Part shown: positions 44,579-53,877 of the stretch, one piece after another
How the letters are laid out: the number at the start of each line of letters is the position of its first letter
How positions within the stretch are numbered: the stretch's first letter is position 1
DNA from: Enoplolaimus lenunculus
Taxonomy: Eukaryota; Nematoda; Enoplea; Enoplida; Thoracostomopsidae
Reading direction: 5' to 3'
DNA length: 64,000 nucleotides
Assembly (NCBI GenBank): GCA_030248215.1
Contig: JASANG010000193.1
Span: 1-64,000, forward strand
Position numbers and translations under genes: made by a program
The notes under the pieces: model-generated
The model's database searches: none
What the model was told of the DNA's origin: nothing
Seen by the model: only the letters and a program-made list of their open reading frames with translations

Positions 44579-47500
44579 CGGAATCCCAGTACCTGATCGA
44601 CCAATTCGTATTGGAGTCCCACAGTATGCGCCATACGTCAATCCTTGCATCGCCGTGGCAACGGATTGGGATTTGGAGACGTGCCCGTATCCAGGTAAAA
44701 TGGGTTTGTTTACAATTACAGCATATAATGTGATTCGTATACTGAGGGCTCTGCTACATTTCCCTCTCATGTCAATGATTGGTCTAAATAAACCTGGAGA
44801 CTCATGACGCCTTCTTGATATAAAAGCAAAACTATTACTTTCTTGTTAAGACCGCGGCTACTCAACGTTTGACGTGTATTTGTGTTCGTTAAAAAAGTTA
44901 AGTATCTACATAACTCGTCGACTTATATAATTACTTAGTATAACTTAGGTAAACACTTAAGTACGATTTCAGAAATTCAGATATTGGCTGGGTTTCTGAA
45001 ATCTTACTTAAGTGTTTAGTTAAGTGGCACTTACCTAATTACATAAGTCGCCGACTTAATAGTAAATACATAAATTTTCGTGCAAAAACAAATAAACGTC
45101 AAATGCAAGCCATTGTCATAACAAGAAAGCAATAGTCTTGCGGAGGTTCGTCATGTGGCTCGCAGACCCTTAGCGAGCGCAGCTTGCTAGAGGGGCTAAA
45201 AATTTATAGGATGGGCATAAAAACTTTAATCAAATAACTTTAGGCTATAATTTTTCTAAGTGGCTCTGATCTTCCCTTCTGATCTCCCTCTGGCTACAGG
45301 TCTGGTGGTTCGGATAGCCTACCAACGGCACTTGCTTTAATTGTAGGCATCGATTTCGAAATCGCCCACTACCTTGTCACATGGTTGAACGTATCGTACG
45401 AGCTGGTCCCACTCGGAGCACCGTCCGATTGGGGTCAAACCCCAACGTCGGGTATCCTAGGCGAGGTCGGCCGTGAAGAGTATGATTTTCCGGCAGTTTG
45501 GTACAAAATGACCGAATTTCGACGGCCATATTTCAATTTCGCGAATCCGATTCCGTATCAATACTTCAAAAATGGGTTCATCCTGCAAAAGTTGTCCGCT
45601 GGCATGAGTTTGGAGTCAACGTCACTGCTGTACGCGGTAAGACTCTCGCTCAGAGTGTTGCGATAAACTGGTGTCCACTGGTTTTACGGGAGTAAATTGT
45701 AGTCTAAGCATATCCCAAAACCTAAAGCTTCCACTTTAGATCTAACGCCTACTGATGTGTTTTACGGTTTTTATATTTAGATAAATCGAACTTCAGCTAT
45801 GACCAATGTTTAGTTTAAATGGCGTAACAGTAATTGAAACATATTCCTACAACATAGTGGTAAAACAAGAATAAGGGTGACGCTATACTTTTGATGACGT
45901 CTGGCGCCGTCCATCGCCGCCCGTCATCGCACGTTTGTACTGGGTGCGGGCAACGTGTATTACTCAAGTTCGATACCGTATGGCGTCGAACGGTGACAGA
46001 CGGCACCGGACGGCGACGGACAACGCCGGAGCTGATAGACGGCGCCGGACGCAGATGCACGGCGCTGTACGACACGTATAACGCCACCTAAGTCTAAAAT
46101 CTTTCCGGGGGTAAATCACTCGGGGGGGGGGGGGAAGATTGCGCTATAACACCGGCATAAAAACACTAAACGTAGTGAATGTTGAACGTATACCTTGAAT
46201 TACGCTAAAATCGGAAAGTTTAAATTGGATGTGAAAGTGTTCATAAGCGACCCGGCTACTTTGGCCAATGTATAGAACAGGGCCGTTTTGCTTAGTCTTA
46301 GGCTTATGCTTAGGCTTAGGAATAGGCTTATCCATACGCTTAGGCTTAAGCTTAGGCTTAGGCTTAGGAATAGGCTTATCCATACGCTTAGGCTTAAGCT
46401 TAGGCTAAGGCTTAGGAATAGGCTGATCCATACGCTTAGGCTTAAGCTTAGGCTTAGGCTTAGGAATAGGCTGGTCCATACGCTTAGGCTTAAGCTTAGG
46501 CTTAGGCTTATGAATAGGCATATCCATACGCTTAGGGTTAAGCTTAGGCTTAGGCTTAGGCTTAGGAATATGCATATACTACTGTTTCGACCCTGTTCTA
46601 CACTTGGACCGCTACTTTTATAGGTGTTCAGTCCTCAAATTTGGCTAATGACAATGCTTGTTGTATCGTTGTTGATGGTTTTATTGGTTTTGGCACAAAA
46701 TATGCGCAAATGGAAATTCGGTGGCCTGATGAAATCGATTCGTGATTTTAGATTTCGGGTAAAAGACGTCAAATAAATAAATTGTTCGGTGCCGCGGCAG
46801 CCGCTGGGTTGATCCCACCCCCATTTTTTGGAGGTTCTGGGAAATATGCCTAGGAGCAAGACAAAAATTTTGGCAAAAAAAATGGTAAGGTCACTCAAAT
46901 AGCGTTTAGCTTCTTACTCGCTTCGCTTGCGGGACTTTTCCCACGATTATCAACGGCTCCGCTGCCAGGCTGATGTTTGCCCATTTTTGGATTTTAGCCG
47001 TTGCGTCGCTGCCGTTGCTTTATTGTGAGACCCAAAATATACCTATTGGTCAGTGTGTGAACGGATAAGTCAAAATAAACGGAAGGATCTTATTAGGCAT
47101 ACGGACTCCTATTGATTGCAACTCATAATGGGAAGCCTTCTTATTAGCTTCCCCTTTTTTTCGCGTCATAGCAGTAAAGTCAAGTATTTATGAGGCTCAC
47201 TTCTATTTGCTGGAGTAAAGTACACACAAAATAATTGTGCATTTTGATTGGTTCAAGGGTATATGGGACACCATTACGTTAACACTGGACCAATACGAAG
47301 GCCGGAGCGCAATCGGAGTTCTCTCGGGCAACATTGTCCTCTTGATGCTTGGCTTTACGCTCTTGTTTATGATTGCGTTGTACGAAAGCAGTTTAGTCGG
47401 AGCATTAATGAAAGTTCGCAATTCGGATCCGTTTAATTCTCTGGCTGGGTTAACGAAATCTGTTCAAGATGGGAATTATCGGTACGTTTTGTATCGGGCG

Positions 47501-49758
47501 ATGTGCAGCCAGAGCCTCATGTTTGACTCTGGCGCAGTCGAATTTGACTCAGTTTGTGTAGTCGCATAGAGCATATTTCGGAGAGAGACAATTTGACTCA
47601 CCATTTTTTTGCAGTGTAGGATGCGTTTGTTTTGAAGTTCAACCGGTTTTAAAGCTTGTTAATAGCAAAGAAAACACATTGTGACGCTTCACAGGTGAAC
47701 AATTTTTCGCATACGTTTACCCACTGGCACCTGTGTAAATTGCAGCAAAGGCAACGCAGTTGCAAGCGTCGCAGAAAATTACCAAAATGATTGATAATTG
47801 TGTTCCGTAATTTGTTTCTCGTCTATAATTTTGTAGAGTTGTATCGGACGGTGAATTTGCGTTTTTCTGGCAAAATTTAGCCAGTTCACCGTTGGCGATG
47901 TACAAAAATTTGAATAAATCACTCGATAACAGCAATTTTGTTGTCGCTGAAGGTCAAGCGGGGGCGGTTGAAACATTGCTCGACAATCGAGACTTAGTGT
48001 ATCCGGGTCAAGATTTCTTGAATGGTAAGTAAAAGTTATTAATATTTTAGTGAAGATGGCGGACCCAAGTACGGACCGACAGGCGTAGGCCTCCAACAGG
48101 GATCATAACTGAAATATTCTATTATACGATTTAGCAGTAAAATGACGTACTGTATGATGCGGCCGAGGTGAAAAATTTTTGGATCCGTAACCGGGATGTG
48201 AACGGGTACAATTTACAGAACAGTGTGATATGTGCAATGTTCTGTAAACTAATGCACGAATCCCGAACGACCGACAATTTAGAATAGTCCAATGAGCAAC
48301 TCACCGTTTAACCAAACAGCAAATAGGATCCGAGCAAACCCAAGGTTAAATGGTTGTACTGAACCTGTACGTAAATAAACAAATTTGATTGGACAGTTGG
48401 TGTATAATCAGTTTAGCCGCATGCGGTGATTGGATGTAAAGTATATAGTGTGCGGTTGATCACTTAAATCTGATTGGACAGCCAGTTTAGAATCAGCTTT
48501 TAGGCTTTATGTTTTAGCGGTTTTCCTGATGCGAGGTAAATGTTCGCTGTATTTTATCGCCGACGAACAAGCATCGATGATGGGATCGACAAGTTTTGTT
48601 TTTTCGAAAACGAACCCATGGCGTGATTTAATCCGGGAAGCGATGTCCGCGTCGGCATCTGCGATTCAACAAATCGAAGAAAAATACGTAAGTTTAAAAC
48701 AGAGACGTTGAGACATGACAAAAAGCCTTGCGGTCCGTATGTCCCCATCCGGTGAATTTGCCAATTTTTAATTTTCGTTAAACAATAGCTGAGAGAAATC
48801 AACATGAAAACAAAATCATATACACAGCCAAAGTATAGAACAGGGCCGTAACAGTAGTGTAAGCATAATGCTAAAGCCTAAGTCTAATTCTAAGCGAAAC
48901 AATTAGCTTATACATAAAGCCAAAGCAAAAAATAATGCAAAGCTTATTGCAGCCCCACAGAACAACGTTCCCCTGACTTTTATACATGGGTCGTGTATAC
49001 TGAGGTACTTATCGTTCCCTGTTTAAATAAGTAAACTCATTTCTGTTATTAAAATTCAACTGGACAAAAAAGTCAAAAAGTTGTGTTCTTTAAAATTTGT
49101 TACAACTGCATTTTAACCAGTTTTATTCAAATTTAATTACAGACGTCGGATAATTTTGTAGTCAGGTTTGTTCCTTAAGCACTTCTTTATAATTCGTTCT
49201 TTTCTAGTCCCACAGAAAAAGGTTCCGTCCCTGATTTTCGCATGGTCCACGATTTACGTGGGGTGCCATGGTAGGTGATAACTACTCTCGTAGCTTTGAA
49301 TGACGCGACCAGGGGACGCTTTAAAATTTTACAAGAAAAATAAAATTTTCGTCATTTTCTCACTACAGATTAAAATTGAACTGGACAAAAATGAAAAGTT
49401 GTGTTCGGAAATTGTTCTCACCGAAACTGATCCGCTTCAAATGCGACATTTTTATGGTTTAATTGGGTTGTGCAGTTTCTTGCTCGGCATTGCACTCATC
49501 GCGTTGTTGATTGAAAACGGAGTTCGAATATTGAATCGAAAAAAGCGACAACGGCTGGAAGAACGACGGAAAGCAATTCGAATGAAGACATTGGCGTTAG
49601 CGCGGCTGGGATCTGCTGATCCGTCTATGAAAGGGACCGGGATTGGCGAAGCGGCTGATAAGCCACGGGCATCACCGTTTGGAGGCGGGTTTTTGGCGGC
49701 GCTGAAACAAGCAAACCAAGCTGATGGTGACGATAAAAAGGCGTTGAATTTAGATTAA
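44579..49758 (+). CDS. Divergent ionotropic glutamate receptor (5' part missing, 8 exons, about 557 aa)
   Basis: Exons: 44579-44694, 45347-45636, 46624-46758, 46910-47052, 47221-47481, 47837-48024, 48536-48687 and 49369-49758 (stop), all in compatible phase. The ligand-binding S1 lobe shows RIGVPQYAPYV and GIDFEIAHYLVTWLN. M1 is VFSPQIWLMTMLVVSLLMVLLVLA. The pore/M3 exon has WFKGIWDTITLTLDQ and SGNIVLLMLGFTLLFMIALYESSLVGALM. The S2 lobe ends GSTSFVFSKTNPWRDLIREAM, and M4 is FYGLIGLCSFLLGIALIALLI with a basic cytoplasmic tail. The usual SYTANLAAF motif of M3 is not conserved (YESSLVGAL), as in divergent nematode or IR-like members. The first visible exon starts in phase 2, so signal-peptide and N-terminal exons lie upstream but were not identified. 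It presumably acts as a plasma-membrane ligand-gated cation channel, or has lost channel function. Confidence 0.88.
45188..45306. repeat. GGGTTTTCGTTGACTTACAA interspersed repeat, copy 7 (diverged)
   Basis: TTGCTAGAGGGGCTAAAAAT, a degenerate central part and CTCTGGCTACAGGTCTGG. Confidence 0.5.
45800..45850 (-). mobile_element. Fragment of the CCTAAG-bearing MITE family
   Basis: GACCAATGTTTAGTTTAAAT, GGCGTAACAGTAATTGAAAC and ATATTCCTA match only the left terminus. Confidence 0.55.
45873..46090. mobile_element. GGCGCTATAC-family short element
   Basis: Left end GGGTGACGCTATACTTTTGA, right end CACGTATAACGCCACC, with TAA on each side. The interior has CGACGG/CCGTC motifs. Confidence 0.78.
46263..46610 (+). 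mobile_element. TTAGGC-bearing MITE, copy 16, exact 8-bp duplication beside an exon
   Basis: Ends GGCCAATGTATAGAACAGGG and ACCCTGTTCTACACTTGGACC, with GCTACTTT on both sides. It holds six near-identical units of TTAGGC run plus GAATAGGC(T/A)TATCCATACGC. The right copy of the duplication is followed by TATAG and the M1 exon of the glutamate receptor at 46624. Confidence 0.93.
47085..47182. mobile_element. Partial 430-bp element (GAATAAGAGGGG family)
   Basis: TCTTATTAGGCATACGGACT, CCTATTGATTGCAACTCATA and TGGGAAGCCTTCTTATTAG match one end of the family. The rest is missing. It lies just upstream of the pore exon. Confidence 0.6.
47519..47616. mobile_element. Half of a TA-flanked MITE (CACTGCAAAAAATGG family)
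   Basis: GTTTGACTCTGGCGCAGTCG to TTTTTTTGCAGTG followed by TA is the right half of the element. It starts about 37 bp after the splice donor of the pore/M3 exon. Confidence 0.82.
48825..48990 (-). mobile_element. TTAGGC-bearing MITE, diverged
   Basis: GCCAAAGTATAGAACAGGGC, GCCTAAGTCTAA, GCAGCCCCACAGAACAACGT and TTTATACATGGGTCG. It is in an intron of the glutamate receptor. Confidence 0.72.
49048..49108 (+). pseudogene. Decayed duplicate of the start of the receptor's last exon
   Basis: TTATTAAAATTCAACTGGAC, then AAAAAAGTCAAAAAGTTGTG and TTCTTTAAAATTTGTTACAA resemble the first 60 bp of the exon at 49369 (ATTAAAATTGAACTGGACAA...). Differences shift the frame and the copy lacks a clear acceptor, so it is probably a non-functional exon remnant. 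Confidence 0.6.
49195..49252 (-). mobile_element. Fragment of TTAGGC-MITE (one end)
   Basis: CTTTTCTAGTCCCACAGAAA, AGGTTCCGTCCCTGATTTTC and GCATGGTCC correspond to the non-array end of the family. Confidence 0.65.
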
Positions 49759-49999
49759 GAAAAAATCAATGTTACAAAATATAACAGAACAAAACTTTGA
49801 AAATCAGACACCAGACATACGATGAGACACGTAAGACATATGAAAATAAACATATAAAGAACAGCAAACGGTAATTTTGCAGAAAAGGCAAAAAAAGGAA
49901 ACTGCAAAAAAATCTGAATTTTTCTCTAAAAACCAGTTTTATGAGTGTGTGTTCCATAATATCGATTTGCAGTGACACTTTGTTGAATATATCAAAAAC

Positions 50000-50375
50000 C
50001 AGGGTGTAAGCGGATAGTAAAAATAACGGAAAACAGATATACTAAAGTATAAGTTTCAAAGATGTTTTATTTTTCTGCCAGCGCAAACGAGGCATGCAAA
50101 TATTCACCGAGATTTCTGTAAATTGTAAGTAAATAAAAATGGCGGATGCATCGATATTTTTTAAGATTTTGGCTGAATTTGGCGATTTTATTTTCATTTT
50201 GAACAATTAAGGCATATCTGTATAATGAAAAAGCTATCTGTATAGTGAAAAATTGCGATACATATATACGAGATTTATAACTGAATTCGACCTTTAAATG
50301 TAACAATTTCCGTTATTTCTAAACGGAAAAGGACACAGATTTTTTACCGGAAACAGACGTCCGGTTTACACCCTG
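50000..50375. mobile_element. CAGGGTG-end element (CAGGGTGTAAGCGG)
   Basis: Left CAGGGTGTAAGCGGATAGTA, right CGTCCGGTTTACACCCTG. Roughly 376 bp with an AT-rich middle. A second diverged copy begins at 50830. Confidence 0.75.
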
Positions 50376-50450
50376 ATGAAAGCGAATTTATATATTTATT
50401 AAATGTTCAAATTGAGTCGTGTGTTATTGTTATTTCTGTGTCGTTTCAGT

Positions 50451-50486
50451 AATGTCCCACGAAGAAACGGTGTCAAACGAAGATAG
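50451..50486 (+). other. Candidate 5' coding exon (MSHEETVSNED)
   Basis: TTTCTGTGTCGTTTCAG precedes TA and an ATG opening MSHEETVSNED, which ends at GTAAGTACCTG. The acceptor-like tract directly before an ATG would suit a trans-spliced or second exon of a plus-strand gene. No downstream partner was recognised within the window. Confidence 0.3.
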
Positions 50487-50829
50487 TAAGTACCTGTATA
50501 ACAAAAATTTAGCGTTTTATATACAGCGATTTTTATGTTGATTATAATAATTAATCTGTATTTATGCATTCACTACAGTTTTAGACTGAGTTTAACAAGA
50601 TTCAGCCAACGAATAAAATTTTTAGATATTCAGTCTGCCGATAAAAATTTCAGCGAAACACTTCCAAAGCTAAAAATCTGAAAACCGAGAAAAACTCCTT
50701 TTCCAACTTTTACCCCATATCGGGCGGACCACCGTATCAAATGGCCAATTCTCCGCCCACCCCATGGAGACCAACGCTCAACAGAGAAACTCTTGTCCCT
50801 GCACATACGTATAAATTGTAGTAAATTCT

Positions 50830-51150
50830 GCCCGGTGTAAACGGATAATAAAAGTAACGGAAACGGATATCGAAGTATAAAAGATTCGGCCCATGTTACT
50901 ATAAAGGCCGTCCCAATTCCCCGGGACTGAAATATACCCAGAGTGCACACTTATGCGGTCCTGTTTACATATGCACCGGCAGATATATTTACGTATGATA
51001 TATATTATATAATATATAATATATGAGACGGCCTTTAGGGTAACATTGGCCAAAATTTCAAAGATGTTTTCTTTTTCTGCCAACACAACTGAGGCACGCA
51101 AATATTCACGATGAATTTTGCAATTTTCGTTTCATATGGAACTATAACAA
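50830..51150. mobile_element. Second CAGGGTGTAA-type element, interrupted
   Basis: CCGGTGTAAACGGATAATAA through GAAGTATAAAAGATT, then after an insertion TTTCAAAGATGTTTTCTTTT and GAGGCACGCAAATATTCAC, colinear with the copy at 50000. Confidence 0.7.
50889..51051. mobile_element. GGCC-end MITE without TTAGGC, nested
   Basis: Ends GGCCCATGTTACTATAAAGG and CCTTTAGGGTAACATTGGCC around a TATA-rich palindromic centre. Flanks AAAGATTC and AAAATTTC agree at 6 of 8 bases. It is inserted inside the CAGGGTG-type element. Confidence 0.82.
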
Positions 51151-51476
51151 CACCATATTTGTAATAAAAAACAACAAGTTATATATACGCGTGATTTTTT
51201 AACTCATTTTGAGCAAAAACTTTGGAATACTGGTCCAAATACCTGAAAACCAAAAAGATTTTATTTATTAATGTAAATGACGATTGCCCTCTATTATATA
51301 AAAAACATAGAACACATGTTATAAACAGAAGCATATTAACACGATGAGATATGGTAAAACAATCCTGTTACAAATTATACAGCGCCTAAATCTATATTAT
51401 TAAAGCAAGAAAAGCACGCATACGTATTTTGGGCAAAGTTACAACCGATTTATATATAAGTACGCAAATTAATTGG

Positions 51477-51647
51477 GCCAATGTTACTTTGAGTGGCGTA
51501 ACAGTAGATTAAGCGTATTCCTACGCCTAAGCGTTGCAAAAATGAGTTCCTAAGACTAAGTCTAAGAAAAAAACGTAATCTAGAATCTAAACCTAGTCTT
51601 TTATAGATCCACCAGAAACCTGGACGCCCCTTAAAGTAAAATGTGGG
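51477..51647 (-). mobile_element. CCTAAG-bearing MITE (C5), exact 8-bp duplication
   Basis: GGCCAATGTTACTTTGAGTG to GCCCCTTAAAGTAAAATGTG then GGCC, with ATTAATTG on each side. It has the ATCCACCAGAAACCTGG box. Confidence 0.9.
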
Positions 51648-52185
51648 CCATTAATTGCATATATTACTATTTTTGTTAAGATAGCTTTAAATAGAAAATT
51701 GTTCACATTTTGTTTATACACTGTTCTATAAGGTAAAGTTTCCATTTAGTTTATGCGTATGTTTTGTTAATATATACGCATATTGTTTCAATATGTTTCA
51801 ACTCGCGACACGAACCTAAATATAAAAAGTAGAGATGCAAATGTTGCAACCACGTTGACTAGTGTATGCTTTTATAGCTGTAAAAATTGACTTACATACG
51901 TTGATAACACAAATGATACATTGTCCAAAACGTGTCGACAGTGCAAAACGCAACCCAATGTGCACTGTAAACGAATTGCAGCCAATTTTGTATACAAATG
52001 CTGTTTACTTAAAAAATATTTGAAGAAAGGAAATACAAAAAACACGACATTTTCCGCTACAGTCCACAAAACTACGTGATAAGAAATTGGGAACTGAAAA
52101 TTTTTTTATTTAAAATGTTACTTTAACCCACTTATCAGCCCACCACAAGCGTAGAGGTAATTCTATTTCGCAAAAAAAACACTCG

Positions 52186-52364
52186 GCCAATGTTATTTTA
52201 AGGGGCATAACAGTAGATTAAGCGTATTTCTAAGCCTAAGCGTTGCAAAAATGTGTTCCTAAGCCTAAGCCTTAGGGTAAGCAAAAAAATATAATCCAGA
52301 ATCTGAACATTACCCTTTTACGGACCCACTAGAAACCTGGACGCCCCTTAAAGTAGAATGGGCC
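52186..52364 (-). mobile_element. CCTAAG-bearing MITE (C6)
   Basis: GGCCAATGTTATTTTAAGGG to ACGCCCCTTAAAGTAGAATG then GGCC. Flanks AAACACTC and GAACACTC match at 7 of 8 bases. Confidence 0.9.
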
Positions 52365-52399
52365 GAACACTCGATGAAGCAACACATACGTGGACACTG

Positions 52400-52575
52400 T
52401 ACTACAGTACCGTTTTTAGGAGGATTGCTATAAAGTATTAACCTTAAGCTTTCGACTAATATTTTTCTTTATGCCTAGAGATATAAACTAATCCTTGCCC
52501 TTAGGTTCAGGCTTAGCCTTAAACCTAGGAATATACTAACACTACTGTTACTGCCCCGATCAAGACATTGGCTGT
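52400..52575 (+). mobile_element. Degenerate TTAGGC-MITE
   Basis: AACCTTAAGCTTTCGACTAA, eroded TTAGG motifs and the right end ACTGTTACTGCCCCGATCAA then GACATTGGC. Confidence 0.6.
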
Positions 52576-52954
52576 TAAATTTTAAGGGCGTAACAATAGG
52601 CTAAACCAGAACTCGGTACCAAAAATCGTAATAAAGCTGCACGTTTTCACAATGTGCGTAATGTTGTTACAAATTGTTTTAGCAGTTTTTTTTGAGAAAT
52701 ATCAGCAATTATATTTTTTCATCATTTTCATAAATGTAAGTAAAATTTCACTAATGAAATTGCCGAAACCTCGTGCAATAATTCCACCAAAGCCACAAGT
52801 AGATTGTTAACGAATGCCGAAGGCAGACCTGGGCCATAATCATAGCAATGCACACACGGCGTTTTAATAAGACTCGACACTGAAAACCGACCCCCATGAG
52901 TTACTGGCAACCGAAGATCCCTAACGCATCAAAATTCGCAACAAATACCATGGT

Positions 52955-53345
52955 TCCAGCAGGAACTGTATTTCAAGGAAGCAGGAACAGGAACTCACTT
53001 TCTTCACGATAACACGAACAGGAACAAGAATTCAAAAGATACTACATCACCGAATTACTGGTAATTGACTATAACATAAAATGAAATATATTCTTTACTC
53101 ATCTGTCTTGCGTTTTGATTATCTAGATTATTCAAATTCTACCAAAACTTAAGTCTGATGGTTTAATAAGGAATTTGAAAACCAAACACAAGTTACGAAA
53201 ATAAGCTGCCTTAAACTAATTTTTTTCCAATGTTAATTTAATATTTTAAGATGATACTTCAAAAATTGTCTCAAAACCGTCAAAATTCTTGTTCCTGTGT
53301 CGTTCGATGCTGGAACATGAACAAGAATTCCGGTGGAACCGTTGT
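52955..53345. repeat. Element with GGAACAGGAACAAGAATTC inverted ends
   Basis: GGAACAGGAACTCACT, CGAACAGGAACAAGAATTC at the left are matched inversely by AATTCTTGTTCCTGTGTCG and GGAACATGAACAAGAATTCC at the right, around an AT-rich centre. Boundaries are approximate. Confidence 0.5.
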
Positions 53346-53877
53346 ATTCAGAACGAAGTACTTCAAGAAAGTATCAAATTCAAATGTATGCAGTTGTAAT
53401 CACAGTTTTACAAGGACTTGGAACAAAACAGAATACATTTCACCTTTCCTCGATGAATATTTTCTATTTCATCTGACATTTAATTGCAAGCTACACAGGT
53501 TTCCAACCAGGTAATCGGATGGTAGATGTGTATCATCACGGATTTGCGCTAAGAATATACGTAACAATTCTCAAATACAGTGTATTGTTTAATAGTTCAG
53601 GTATTTTCGGGTTCACACGCTGCGCCGAGCTGCGCATAGTATATATATTCTGTGCGAAAAAGGGTTTAAAATTTTATCGCCCAGCTTGAATTACTAAGCT
53701 TTACGTTTCAAACTTGTAAAAATTTAGAAACAAGAGATTCATGACAAAAAACATACATACCTACATACATTATATACGTCATAGTACGACACTAATCACA
53801 CTAATTGAAAATTAAGACGCTGTATTCAAAAATTATAAGGCCCCAAAAAATTAAATTTTAAATTTAAAAAATACGAC

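Noticed and set aside
5086-46610. True telomere, subtelomere or chromosome-fusion scar suggested by TTAGGC runs
   Set aside because: Runs are short, in both orientations, separated by conserved spacers and enclosed by inverted repeats with 8-bp target duplications, so they are parts of transposons scattered between ordinary genes.
5127-46623. Long ORFs rich in Lys-Pro, Leu-Ser or Leu-Arg dipeptides
   Set aside because: They come from translating TTAGGC/GCCTAA hexamers, which have no stop in several frames; none has splice or conservation support.
52728-52910. Minus-strand ORF with YDYGPGLPSAFVNNLLVALV
   Set aside because: It has an acceptor-like TTTTCAG upstream, but no partner exon, no family match and no convincing donor; too weak to list as a gene.
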